64,000 bases of DNA from Nemophila menziesii (GCA_029959085.1 JARWIR010000008.1:15238001-15302000); one strand, 5' to 3'. Shown: positions 42,200-53,732, numbered from the stretch's first letter. Notes: generated from the sequence alone by a model not told the origin. Made by a program: numbers and translations.

Positions 42200-43533
42200 A
42201 TCATGTGGCCTCATGTTCAAATGATTTAAAATCTAAGATACCTGATTCTCTAGCATTTTTATGATGCAAAATGTTCATCCATGCCCTCATTGTTGGACTT
42301 CAACAAATGTTGGTTGGACTTCAAATAATGTTGAGTCATAGTCATAAATGAGCTTAAAGTTTGGACTATAGAGTTTGAAGCACCTTCTTGCGGATATTCG
42401 GGAAGTGCCTTTTGAGTAACACTCTCAGAATAAGCATCTTGAACGGTCCTTTTCCCTCCTTGGTATTGATTCAGAGGTCTTTGATGAAAATTTTGTCGTT
42501 GGGGACGTTGTTAATAATTTCCAGGATTTGCCACCCCGTTAGGATTTGACCAACTGAACCTAGGATGGTTGCGGTTAGGTTGCATGTAAGAATGCCCACC
42601 TACGGATTTAGGATTACTTTAGCTATCTTCTGAAGCATGATAATTTGTACCACAATAAAAACACCTAGTAGTCTCGTGAACAACTTTCACTTCTCTCTGT
42701 TGATTTTGGAACCCTTCTTTCACGACCATAACCAATTGTTTCATTTGATTCTTCAAAGTAGAGAATTTAGACTTGTGGTACATGCCAACTTCTTTCGATG
42801 CCTGATTAGGATTCATCAAAACAAAACCAACACCTCCTAGATTATCCACTCTCAATTTTGAGATACCATCTAAACCTTTATAGAAAATAGAGAGCCGCAT
42901 TAGGGAACTGTACCCATGAAGAGCGCACTTCATCAATTGATGTTGCAATCTAGTCCACGTTTCCCCTATGATCTCATTATCATCTATCACAAAATTGGCA
43001 AGCTCAACTTGGTCTTTCATCCTCATACACTTTGGATAGAATCTATATAAAAACCTTGCTTGAAGTAAATCCTAGTCAGTGATAGTCTCAGATGGTTTTC
43101 TGTCTAACTACTCACTAGCTCCTCTGGTCAAGAAAAGCTGGAATATACAGTAGTACATATGTTCACTTGTGACGCCCAGAGTAATGTAGGCGTCACATAT
43201 TTGCATGAAATTCTTTACAGCTCAAACCAGATCTTTGTGAGCAGCTCCACTATAGTTCCCATAACTTAGGAACTGATTCGACATACCCATATCGAGCTTA
43301 AAACGTGCGGCTTGAATAACTGGAGGGCGAATCCCCAAAGGTTGAACACGGAAAGGCACTGCCGGCTCAGGGATACCTTGCATTTGTTGATTACGCACAT
43401 TGGGTGGAATTTCTCCATTCAAGTTCGCTAAATTCAGATTGTTTTGACCCCCTTCAAGTGGATTATCTGACAGAGGCTGGTTCAACTGATTCAGATTCTC
43501 CTTAAACCCAGGTGGGGTATTAAGGTTAGCCAT
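42200..43533 (-). pseudogene. Gypsy-R gag
   Basis: Start ATG at 43531-43533: MANLNTPPGFKENLNQ, then VPFRVQPLGIRPPVIQAARF, LSYGNYSGAAHKDLV. After stops (43080-43220) 42619-43026 reads RMKDQVELANFVIDDNEIIG, ETWTRLQHQLMKCALHGYSS and LSIFYKGLDG. It also has the knuckle CFYCGTNYHASEDS, in which the last Cys is Ser and is followed by a stop. The tail to about 42200 is Gln/Asn-rich (QRPQRQNFHQRPLNQYQGGK). Same gag type as Gypsy-F but clearly diverged. Confidence 0.82.
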
Positions 43534-43717
43534 TTTCTCTCACGCTTTTCTTTCTATTTCTGTCTTATTCTTTTCTCTAATCAATCGCTCAAAATTAGAG
43601 TGCATACACAAGAACTGTATACTTGAGAAGATACAAAAAATAACACAAAACACAAAAAAACAGAAAATAAACTAGACACTTTCAAACTAAAATAAAAATA
43701 CGAACATCTTTAACACC

Positions 43718-43738
43718 GATCCCCGGCCAACGGCGCCA
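43718..43738 (-). other. Gypsy-R primer binding site (tRNA-Asp type)
   Basis: Minus strand reads TGGCGCCGTTGGCCGGGGAT, the tRNA-Asp-type site with one extra G. It lies 11 bases from the 5' LTR. Confidence 0.85.
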
Positions 43739-43749
43739 TCTTGACTTGG

Positions 43750-45335
43750 TGTTTTTCGTCGATAAAATAACTTGTCAACGTTGACGGAAAATACACCTCC
43801 GCAGAGAACAGATCGTAGGTAGCAAGAGTATAATAAGTACGGTATCGTGTTCCATTGAGATCAGTGCGATAAATGTATTTTATTATAGCAAAAGTGAAAG
43901 GTTTATAATACAATAAAGTAATAAATAAAAGCAAATAGGGATGATTGTGTTTCACTTTTTATAATTAACAACTAAGAAAGACAATATTAAAAGAGAAGCA
44001 AGTAAGCAAGCAATGACAATTAAACTAATGATTAAACTAGAATTGAAATAAACAAGAAATAAAATAGTGATTAGATGCTTCAAGATTTTGTTGAGTATTT
44101 CCATATACCTTTAAATGATTTTGTTATTCTATAAGGGCGAATTGGTTTTAATATTCACATTAGTCGGGAATCTAAGTCACTACATCCCCTATTCGGGCAC
44201 CTAGAGCATCTACCTTACACACCCTGATGTATTAAAGAACAACACCCACAGACTACCTAGCGAGCAAGGAACCCACTCGACCAAGGCACTAGGTATTCGA
44301 ATACTAAGTCCATTACCCCGTCCCCGAACAGGTGTTAACTAAGTTACTAGAGCTCTTTACTTGGCTAGAGCACATGAGTAATTAACATAAATATAAGAAC
44401 AATGGAATTGAAATTAATTCATAACCCAATTCAATTTAAGGTTCAATAATATCCCAAAATGAAATAACATCACCAAATTACTAAGCATAATCAATTACAA
44501 AAGCATCCTCAAGCATACAGAGTTTTAGCTCATAATCAAATTAATACGAAATAACTGAAAACTAATTAAAACTAATGACATAATAATGTTTAAAACTAGA
44601 AATAAGGTAGAGTTACTGTAAAGGATAAAGTGAAACAAAGCTTCATTGAGGTAGAAATGAAGGGTTAATGGACAAACCCTTGTTCTTCCTCTCTTGTTCT
44701 TCTACAGCTTCTCCTTGGTGGCTTCTAATGTTGGATAAAAATTAAATGTATCAAGTCCATATATAAAATCGATGAAAATGAGCCTATATATCTTGCCAAA
44801 TTTGTTTGGGCCATCCTTTAATTAGGTTAAGATGTGGTCCAACCTATTTTTGGAAGCTACAGGTTTAAGGTTCGAGCCACGAGAACGGTTTTTTACATAA
44901 CTTATTCGTCTTAACTCCGAATTGACTTCTATCACTTGCCACACGTTTATAACTTCAATCCCTACCCACCAAACAACTGATCAGGTCCAGAACTCTTCGT
45001 CAAAAATCAAGGTGACTTCATCTCTATGGTGTAAGACTACTCTAATAATCGCTCTAACCTAGATAGTGGCTTCTAGATCATTTCCGTTTTGACTTGGAGT
45101 TTCTCTTCATATTTGGACTTATTCTCGTAATTTTGGACTCTTGTATCAAGCATGTACCTAGACTATACACTAAAATCACCATTAAAGCACAAAAATCTCT
45201 ACAAAAAGAAAATAGTTCAAAAGAAGGAAAAATGCAATATAGCAAAATATAGGAAAAAATCTCTCACTTAGACCCAATAAACTCCTAAAACAATGTATCT
45301 ATTGTGAATTTATTTGTCACAAAATAGAGACATCA
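43750..45335 (-). repeat. Gypsy-R 5' LTR
   Basis: Right LTR, TGATGTCTC...AAAAACA in element orientation. A TATA-like TTTTATATATGG lies near 44757-44768. Matches 24316-25905 with more differences than the Gypsy-F LTR pair shows, fitting its older, outer position in the nest. Confidence 0.9.
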
Positions 45336-45822
45336 AGGATTTATTTAGCTATGATGTAATTGATCACTCTTATTTTACAAAACGAATATATTTGTTTGAA
45401 ATATACAATCACATAAATTGTTAATTGTATATAATTATTAGTTGATGCATATTTAGTAACCTCAATAATTTTTAATTTCTTTGTATTTTTTTCAGATGGT
45501 GTTCAATATACATAAGATAACATGATCATTTTTCAACTTATCTTTGGTGGAATTTGGATGGATGAATTCAAATGCATATCCAAACGAATCACTTCATGTA
45601 AGTTTAATATATTGAATGTTCTTATGATCAAATATAGAAAGCTTTATAAAATTATTATAAAAAAACTTTGAATAAGGAGAGTTTGATCATGGTGTTGTCC
45701 GATTGATAATAACTCCATTACTTTCCTTAAATCTAGTATTCCTTCACACATAACCCACTTTGCGTTCAATCTGACATTATAAAAATCCTCTAAATTTATC
45801 AACAAAAATAGTGTATAAAAAA
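45336..45822 (+). pseudogene. Unit U plus-strand cassette, copy A: exon 2 and intron
   Basis: Continuation of the cassette after Gypsy-R. Acceptor TTTTTTCAG precedes an exon-like block 45496-45597, which ends CTTCAT|GTAAGT. Broken reading resembles DGVQYTLxNMI and LWNLDECKxFSKRITS as in copy B. The following intron-like stretch aligns with copies B and B' up to AAATTTATCAACAAAAAT (45793-45810). Beyond this, each copy continues into different sequence. Confidence 0.5.
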
Positions 45823-46432
45823 ACTACACAAATTCTTTGTGTTGTGAAGAAATTTGAAAAATCCTGAATACTTTCAGTTGTTGCATTTTTGTGTGGGATC
45901 TCAAATTACGTCCACAATCCTTTTAGCTACCGGTGTATGTGAAGCCGCTTATATTTATACTGAACTAATCCGCGTTGGGGTTAATGTAAAGATTATAGAC
46001 ATTGGTGATGAGCTTGGGATTTATTACAACGGGTCAAGATCCATGGACTCTTATGATTCAGTTAGATATAATCTTGATGAATATGCTTCTGCTGTAGTCC
46101 AAACTATTAGATTTGTTTGCGATCCTAAAGGGATTAAACACCCAATAATTTGTAGCCAAAGTGGCAGAGTGATTGTCACACACCACTCATTTTTGGTATT
46201 CGGAGCAGTTTTTGTTTCTACCTATGACCTGATTATCCATTTAAGCCGTCAGTTGGGCTTGAAAGAGTTTTGGGAGGAGACTTGTGCTGATTATGGAATG
46301 TTCTCTACTGCTAATATTAGTGGAGATTATGAAACTTGTTTAATATATTCTAATAGGTGGCGTGTGGAGATGTTTAAAGAAGGATTTCTAAATATTGAAC
46401 AATTTGTTGTTGCGGCGGATGTGGTATGAGAT
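45823..46432 (+). pseudogene. ADC-like: Arginine decarboxylase gene fragment
   Basis: Arginine decarboxylase is the PLP enzyme that converts arginine to agmatine for polyamine synthesis. The reading begins TTQILCVVKKFEKS and, after a one-base shift near 45863, runs open for 191 codons: LLHFCVGSQITSTILLATGV, IYTELIRVGVNVKIIDIGDE, RYNLDEYASAVVQTIRFVCD and GIKHPIICSQSGRVIVTHHS. It ends at DYETCLIYSNRWRVEMFKEG and IEQFVV. This covers only the middle of a protein of about 700 residues. The PLP phosphate-binding run IDIGGGLGIDYDG is altered to IDIGDELGIYYNG, so it could not be active. It is fused downstream of the unit U cassette. Confidence 0.88.
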
Positions 46433-46437
46433 AAGAG

Positions 46438-46611
46438 ATGAAGGCTTTTGGGCTGTTGGATCCCGGCCGTAGATACCATATGTGTAGATGTTTATATTTA
46501 ACATATAAAGTGGCGGAACTGGTGGACGACAGTCGTGGTGCCAAGGAATTTATCACCACCATGACAGACAACTTCCCCGATTTATGTATTAGCGTGAAGC
46601 ATAATAAATAA
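46438..46611 (+). CDS. 57-codon ORF after the ADC fragment, unknown
   Basis: Starts ATG 46438, six bases after the ADC-like frame ends, and stops at TAA 46609-46611. Peptide contains MKAFGLLDPGRRYHMCRCLY, LTYKVAELVDDSRGAKEFIT and MTDNFPDLCISVKHNK. Its composition is protein-like and the frame lies in a stretch less AT-rich than what follows, so it may be a piece of another captured gene. I do not recognise it, and it does not match what follows in arginine decarboxylase. Confidence 0.3.
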   Translation: MKAFGLLDPGRRYHMCRCLYLTYKVAELVDDSRGAKEFITTMTDNFPDLCISVKHNK

Positions 46612-47060
46612 TAATTTATGACTATTGTTATATTTAGAGTAACAAAAGTACTATTTTATTAAACACAACCTAAATCATAAATTAATGTATCATGATTATT
46701 CTAAATTATCTACACTGATACATAAATCTAATACTAATTTATAAAAAATATTTTATTTTAACTATAAAAAATATAAACGATGAATTATTTTAATTTAATC
46801 TATTTTTTAATGATTATAATTGATCTAACCAAAAACTTAAATCCTATATCTATATATTTAATATAATATATATCTTTTAGTTTAATATAACAATTACAAA
46901 ATATAACATAATCTGTTTTTAATTATAATTAAAAATAATAGTAACTCAATATTATATAATATATAAAAAAATTAATTAATAAAAATTAACCACCTGCTTT
47001 GAATTTGACGTAGTAATGAAAATGGAGGACAAAAAAGTTGGCTCAGTTTTTATTTCGAAA
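46612..47060. other. AT-rich spacer
   Basis: Very AT-rich, with runs of ATATAAT-type sequence. No reading frame, tRNA or repeat boundary can be supported. Confidence 0.6.
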
Positions 47061-48120
47061 CTTCAAGCATTTGTACTAATATATTTTTTTGTCAAAAGAG
47101 AAGATATCATACGATACTTAGCCGATACCTCTACCTCTACACAAAATAGAAATACTACTAGAAAAAACAACAATTGACCCACATGGGAAATCTGATATAT
47201 CAATATTAAGCCTAGTACATTTAGCAAGTTTATCAGCCACTCTGTTGAACTTTCTCTTCTAAGGTGATCGAATTTCCACTCCGGGAATCTATCCATCCAC
47301 CTCTAGGCCTCAGACCAATATTGGGCGAATTCTCCAGTTGATTTCTTCCCTTAGATTAATACCTTGAGTAACTTCAAGGTTATCAGAGTAGAAAGAACTA
47401 CTATATAGATTGAGATATGCAGATCTAATGACTAGGAGGATAGCCCAAACTTTCCCCCTCCAAAACATTATTAATTTCCCCCTTTTAGTAATCTTATGTT
47501 TGAATTCACCCTCTTTGTTGACATCGTTTGATACCATACTATCCGATTCCCAACTACTGTAAAAAGATGTATCGTTAAGCCAGATGGTATCAACATCATC
47601 TTCTAACAAAGCTTTATCCTCCACTCTTTCTTAATTTCCAAATTCCCCCGAGTTAGGTCCCACCGAACCCATATTGTATTGCTTCCAAATAGATGCTTAA
47701 CAATGAATTTGTTCTTGTCATTGATCTCCCAAAGTCTCTTTTCGTAAAAGCTGTTCATCCTACCTTTCTAAATGTTCCAAACTGTAGCAAATATCCTTGT
47801 TGTGACTAGCTCGCAATTACACTTTGGATCCATTCTCCAATTTTACCATTGAAATTGTCCTTAATTTTACACTGTAGCTGAGAGTTGGCCCAAAGGCCCT
47901 TGCTGAAGGGGCATTTGATGAGGTTGTGTTCAATAGATTCTGCTTCCATTTCACACCCTTCATAGATATTAGATTCAAGGCATTTCATTTTTTTAAGGTT
48001 ACACTTAGTAGGGAAAACATCATTGTGGATTTTCCAGATAAAATTTTGAATTTTAAGAGGGACATTTGATTTCCAAATCAAGTTCCAAAGTGTAGCAAAT
48101 ATTGTACTAATATTTTTTCA
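47061..48120 (-). pseudogene. LINE 3' part: RT zinc-binding domain and RNase H
   Basis: Minus-strand remnant of a plant L1-type ORF2 end. 47806-48081 reads MIWKSNVPLKIQNFIWKIHN, VFPTKCNLKKM, GCEMEAESIEHNLIKCPFSK and LWANSQLQ, the zinc-binding domain that follows LINE reverse transcriptases. After degenerate linker, 47310-47460 reads WAILLVIRSAYLNLYSSSFY, SDNLEVTQGINLREEINWRI, and 47220-47290 reads DHLRRESS, the RNase H end (xxREsN). Several frameshifts. Orientation is opposite to the LINE at 1-2688, so the two are not simply halves of one copy. Confidence 0.75.
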
Positions 48121-48771
48121 TTTGGCTCAAATCTGCAAATTGTTTTAAAAAATTGTATAAAATAAAAAATATTCCTTCTTTAAGTCTTCAAGAAGGTCTT
48201 GTTATTGGTACCTTCAATCTTAAGAAATGTGACAAAGTTCTTTCTCAATTTTTCGATGATATTTCCTAGAAATCGAGCAAAATGATGAGCAAACTTAAAC
48301 GACTCCTGAATTTAATTTTAGCTTGAAAGAATTACACATATACTAGATAGACTGTAGAAACATATGAGATTTGAACCTAAAGATATAATGTTGACTCTAG
48401 AGGAACTAGAGAAACATCAAACAGAGGCAAACACGCTGAATTGAAACTCTCGAGTGCCTGAGCCAAACGGTTAGACAATGCATACCCTATAGGCGGGCCT
48501 TGAGATGTTAAATATAATATATAGTGGTAAAACCAACTCAATTTTACGGGCATCAATTTTCCTTCATCCGAGAAAAGTTTTGGACTTCCAGTAAAAGTTG
48601 TAGTTGGGGAGGTTAGGGGCAAATTTCTCTTTTAAATTTTAGTTATTTTAACAACCAACTAATAAGGTGGATATTACGTAGTTGTTTCATGTATCCTTTA
48701 GAATACAATTAGCCAAAGTTTTTTTTAATATATTTTATTTTGGTTTGTGTATCTTTACTTTAGTTTACGAC
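48121..48771. other. Unassigned stretch before unit U copy B
   Basis: No recognisable domain or repeat boundary. Open stretches (for example minus 48377-48622) have no family signature. Confidence 0.5.
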
Positions 48772-49272
48772 TATGTGATCTTAAAGGTTTGTTTTTTTTG
48801 TATTTGAAGATGCTTTACCTGTTATTAATAAGTAGTGTCTAATTTAGTAGTAGAGTATTTTAAGTTGGAATTATAATTAGTGTCATACTTTTGAATTTCT
48901 TTGGGTCATTTGTTATTTTCCCATAATACGTGTAAGTCTCTAAACTTCCAAGAATATAATGAATATTAAAAGAATGATACGACAATGATGAAGAAGAATG
49001 TTCAAATATCTACAACAACTATCTAGTAATAATTACTTTCGTGAGATTTTTATTCGATGAAATTTGTAGACACCTCATATAAATCTAAATGCTCCTATTT
49101 AATTTACCTTTTTTTCATTAAACTCACTAAAAAACATTTTACTATAAGATTTTTTTCCACTCCCCATTATACCTTTAAATGTTTTTAATATATATATATA
49201 TATGTATATTATTATTATACCTTTAAATGTTTTTAATATATATATATGTATATTATTAAATAAATATCTCAT

Positions 49273-49273
<1 letters not shown>

Positions 49274-49329
<56 letters not shown>
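49274..49329. repeat. (CT)n microsatellite
   Basis: About 56 bases of nearly pure CT, at the same place in unit U as 3161-3219. Any frame read through it (Ser-Leu or Glu-Arg runs) is an artefact. Confidence 0.95.
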
Positions 49330-49332
<3 letters not shown>

Positions 49333-49617
49333 ATGGAAGCTTGTTGTTGTTTTGTTCTCCATTCAACCCTTGTCTATAGCTACCCCTGTAGATTCGTAGT
49401 AGTAGATCAGTGGCCATGGAATTTTCGTGACCTCTAGTGAAGATCTGTAGCAGAAAATTCATACAAAGTGGAAGCTTCATTATTGTATTGATACTCAGTC
49501 ATTTTTGTGTAATGCTCAATGATTTTGCATTTAAAACTCAGTAATTTTGTGTAATATTTATTAATCAATTATAGTTAATAAAGTTTTTCAATACTGAGTG
49601 TTTTTTGTGTTAATACT

Positions 49618-50360
49618 TGTTGGAATTGTTAATTAATAGAAAAATTATTTTATTAATTTTCCATGCTCTTGGAAGAAGTGGAAAAATAATATTTGTGTTT
49701 GATAGTCCTACTTTATAACTTGAGGGATAAAACCAATGAAATTATTTAATTTCAAATAATTCCTTATTCTTGATAACAGATTAATGGTTCTTTATTTCAG
49801 TTGTTACGGAAGTTACAAAAACTTGGTAAAAAAAAAAACGGCTAGCTTTAATAAGCATTGAAGAGGCACTTATGTGAATGTATTTTATCTTGTAATTTCT
49901 TCTATAAATAGTGACTTTGTCACTTATAATTTTAGAGAAGAGACAAAAAAGTATTCTTGAGAGAATGGAAAAAAGATTCTAGAGAGAATAGGAAAAAAAA
50001 TTTCTATTGAAAATAAAAATACTATTCTTGAGAGAATTGAAAAAATTATTCTACAGGGAATATTGAAGACACTGAATTTAGAAAAAACTACTTTCTACTC
50101 GCTTCTTTTCTCATATTCTAATATTTTTTAGATTAGAGTAGAATTATTGTTAGAGATACCCGTATGCCTGGAATATCTTTTTAACGCAAATGTTGCATTT
50201 TATGTAGTAGTTATTTTCTTGAATTTCCATGTAAGTTTAGTAATTTTCAACTCATTGTAATAGTGTAGTATTACTTTTAATTGAGAATTATTTCGTTTAC
50301 TATTTTTTTTAGAATTCCATTTCTCTATTTTTAAAACCAGTGCTTGTTATTATTCCAACA
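49618..50360. mobile_element. Solo LTR
   Basis: 743-bp block starting TGTTGGAATTG and ending TTATTCCAACA, so its ends are short inverted repeats, flanked by a perfect 5-bp duplication ATACT (49613-49617 and 50361-50365). Copies A and C run straight through this point. TATAAATA lies near 49904, followed by repeated TTCTTGAGAGAAT words (49950-50030). There is no internal coding region, which fits an LTR left by recombination between two LTRs. Superfamily not determined. Confidence 0.88.
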
Positions 50361-50671
50361 ATACTCAATGATTTTGCGTAATACTCTGTGATAGTTAATA
50401 CTCAATAAGTTCAAATGATACCCAGTAAATTACTAAGTACTCCGATAATTTAAAAGATAATCAGTGAATTCACTAAGTACTATTGTTTTGAATTCAATGA
50501 GTATTGTTTATATTTTCTGAGTACTTCATGAGTATCGTTTTAATTGACTGAGTACCCTATCCTATCCTTAGCCTGTCAAATGTCGTAAAAATGAGTAGTA
50601 TAATACACCGCATTGAACACCCATAAACTATTTCCGTGATCCGCATTTATTACTCTGTTGAGGTCCGACAT

Positions 50672-52175
50672 TTGTGTTCCTGGTTAACTTTTGTATTGCT
50701 ACCTGCTGCTAATGCTCGATCACCAAGAATAAACCGTAAGTGCCTAATTCTAGTCCCACTACTTTCAATTGTTTCATATTTGAATCTAGGCCCTATAAGA
50801 ATGATTAAGTTGATTCCTACTTTCGTTTGATTAGCTTTCAGGATGATGTTTTAATTATTTCAAATGTGTCAAACAATTACGCCGATCCACAAGGATTGTA
50901 TAACATACATATCTGTATCTGTGATTTAAGCTATTTCATATGTCTGTGAATTGGAAAAAAATAAGATTGAATGTTTGATGTGGTATTGTCAGCCATGGGA
51001 TCGATGCTCACAATATAAGTGTTGGAGAGACTGAACCACACAATAGAGTTGTAATTGCGAATATGAGTATGACAACCCACCTATTAATTAATACTATATA
51101 TGTAATTATTAGTTAATACATAGATATGGTTTTCCGTAGGTATTTTTGTGGTTTATGATATTAAAAGTGTGATTTCCTCATATTCTCTAAAGTGTATACT
51201 ATTTCTATGTATATCTATATTCTTAGTTAGATTTTGGTAATTTATTGTAGAAATTAATTTTGAAGTGTTTATTAATATGATGTAATTTATAACTATTATT
51301 TTTCAAAATGAATATCTTTGTTTGAAACATAAATTGATAAAACTTTATTGTTATTAGTTGATTCATATTTACTATTCTGAATAAATTTTTTTTTTTTCAT
51401 TTTTTTTTTCAGATGGTGATAAATATACATTAGATAACATGATTACCGTGAGATTTTAACTTATCACTTTTAAACTTATCACTAAGGAAATTTGGATGAA
51501 TGCAAAAGCTTCTCCAAGAGAATCACTTCAAGTAAGTTTAGTATATTGAATATTTGTAGTGATCAAATATAAAAAGCTTTATAACATTATTAAATAAATC
51601 CTTTGAATAATGAGAGTTTGAACATGGTGTTGTCCGATTGATAGTAACTCCATTACTCTTCTTAAATATTCCCTCTGTGTAAAACTATATTAAGTCTAAA
51701 AATACAATGTTTAGCTGGTATATGTATACACATAACCCTCTTTGCACTCAATTCTGATGCAATAAAGAATCTTAAATTTATCAACAAAAATCCGATAGTG
51801 CATAATTTATACGTACTTTACAGGATAGGCCTTTGGACGAGGGACACTACACATCGGATTGGTCATCATCCATTCCATTAAATGAATTCGTATCAGATGA
51901 AGTTCAGCCATTGAAGTTTCTCACAAATGAAGGTGAGTTCTTGTATATAAAAATAATAAAGGGCTAATCGAATAATTTACTCTATGAATTGTAAAGATTT
52001 TATTACATCATATGTTTGTAGAGCAAGTAATATTTGGGCAAAAGTATGGCATAATATCTAATTTTATATTCATGTTGTGCAGATTCATATGGTGAAGTAT
52101 AATAGCTAAATGGAACAGAACATCAAGTTATCGCTCGGAATTGGATTGATGTAAATGAATTGTTAATTATTCAGT
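50672..52175 (+). pseudogene. Unit U cassette, extra copy B' with unknown 3' exons
   Basis: Partial second copy of the cassette. Exon-like block 1 ends 50735 (AAACC|GTAAGT, peptide NARSPRIN). Block 2 is 51413-51531 (CAG acceptor, GTAAGT donor; stops in frame). Block 3 is 51824-51932 with a good acceptor (TTTACAG|GATAGG) and donor (GAAG|GTGAG); it reads DRPLDEGHYTSDWSSSIPLN and EFVSDEVQPLKFLTNEG. Block 4 is 52083-52175 after TGTGCAG and stops soon (DSYGEV). Splice signals are clean although the coding sequence is partly broken. Protein family not recognised. The copy lies inside copy B between parts that are contiguous in copy A. Confidence 0.5.
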
Positions 52176-53228
52176 GTAAGTTTCACATACATATTTACTA
52201 AGTTTTAATATTTTTTTTAATTTCTTTATTTTTCAGTATACATGATTGTTTCCGATAACATTTCAATTGATATCTCTTGGAATTTGTACTAAATAAAGGA
52301 ACGTTACTAAAAGTGAATGACTTTAGTATGTTGGTATCTTGAATGATCTTGAGATCAAATATAGAAGCTTCAAATATTATGAATGACTTTATTTCCTTAA
52401 CTTTATTAGGTAAAGAATGTGAAGTATAAATCAATCAGGGATATATAATTAAGTTGGAAGTATAAATCTTCGGGGCAATGATGAAGAAGGAAGCTAAAAT
52501 CAATGTGTTCATGATAGTAATGTTAATAAAGACGAGGTCCCAAGAATGTCATAACAAATTGATAGCTTTTCAACCAGCTTAGATGGTTTTTTTGCACGAT
52601 TTTCCTATGAACACATATCATGAAATATTGTTTCCTGAAATTTGGAGCTTCTTTATATTGTTTTATTAATTTCTCCCTCCATCACCTCATTTATCTGTTA
52701 TGGGGCCATTCGTTTTTATGATTATGGTCTGTACGAAGAAGTGTAACCTTTAAATAGAAGTGTGTATAAGAATGTTGAGTAAAAAGTCTACAGTATAGAG
52801 GATTAACTTAAAGTTAGTGATGGATATCAGGGAAGAAAATAATACATTTATAGACAATAAGGCCCTAAAAATATGAACATCTCTTTAAAGAAAGAATAAA
52901 TAAGTTGACAACCAGAATCTTTAATGATTTTATTTACTTTCAATTGATGGAAATCATGTGGACAAAAGTTACCATTAAATTGCAATATTTCATAAACAGA
53001 ATCTTTAAGATACTCAGATAAACATGAAAGAATTATTTGAAAGTTCATACAAATTGATAAACTTTTCAATTACATTAATACTATAGGAGATTGATTCTAC
53101 ATATGAACAAAGGCAGACACGAATGAAATAATCTGAATCGTGATCAGTGTTCTTTCCCTTACTTCCAATAACCTGGTTCACATATAGATGGTAATCATGT
53201 ATGGCAGACAAAAAAAATTAACATTTAG

Positions 53229-53460
53229 GTGTCGTTTGTTTTCTTAAGTAATAAGTGCTGAATGCTGAATGAACGGCTTAATAGAACTTATTCTGTTAAG
53301 AGACAGTGTCTGAATGATTCAGACTTAGTTTGAAATCTTAATGAAACAGACCAATTAAGAGGTATTCAGATCTGAATTGGCCAGAAAAAACAAACAGTCT
53401 GATTGATCTAGTGTCTTAATGAATCAGATTAAGATCTCATTAAGTGCAAACAAACACCCC
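53229..53460. mobile_element. hAT-like MITE
   Basis: A 232-bp non-coding block absent from copies A and C. It starts GGTGTCGTTTGTTTTC and ends GCAAACAAACACCCCC, giving terminal inverted repeats of about 15 bases (GGGGGTGTTTGTTTGC type, with mismatches). The body is rich in CTTAATGAATCAGA-like inverted words that could fold. Flanking TTAG occurs on both sides, but a clean 8-bp duplication cannot be read, so the superfamily call is tentative. Confidence 0.75.
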
Positions 53461-53732
53461 CTTAGTGACAAATTATGATATAGTCTATCTAGTGTGGCCC
53501 ACAACTATACATATGGCCTCTCAAATCTAGAAGTTGACAAAACAAACTTCTAACACTATACAGTTTCACCGCCTCAAATATATTTCCCTTGACTAAAATG
53601 AACATATGTCTGCATAATTTGATTCTCGTAAGTTCCTATAGAATTAAAGAAACAATGTATACCCCAGTCTATGTAAGCACGATACAGATTTCAAATTTGT
53701 ATTGGATATATAATCATGGAAAAGAAAGATAC

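Larger units (their letters stand above)
24316..45335 (-). mobile_element. Gypsy-R: reversed Ty3/gypsy element, pol largely missing
   Basis: Reverse-orientation Athila/Tat-like element of about 9.7 kb, expanded to 21 kb by nested Gypsy-F (26935-38267 plus target duplicate). LTRs are 24316-25905 and 43750-45335. The tRNA-Asp-type primer site and polypurine tract are present. The minus strand encodes gag, then protease, then a short integrase-C-terminus-like piece. RT, RNase H and the integrase core are absent. After that come two env-position ORFs. Copies B and C of unit U lack the element at this spot. The target duplication is imperfect; GATTT is the best candidate (left 24313-24317, right 45338-45342). 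Confidence 0.88.

Noticed and set aside
45823..46432. A functional arginine decarboxylase gene
   Set aside because: Only the middle of the protein is present, with a frameshift and changed PLP-binding glycines.
49099..49399. ORFs on both strands through the CT tract
   Set aside because: Ser-Leu and Glu-Arg repeats from a microsatellite; not coding.
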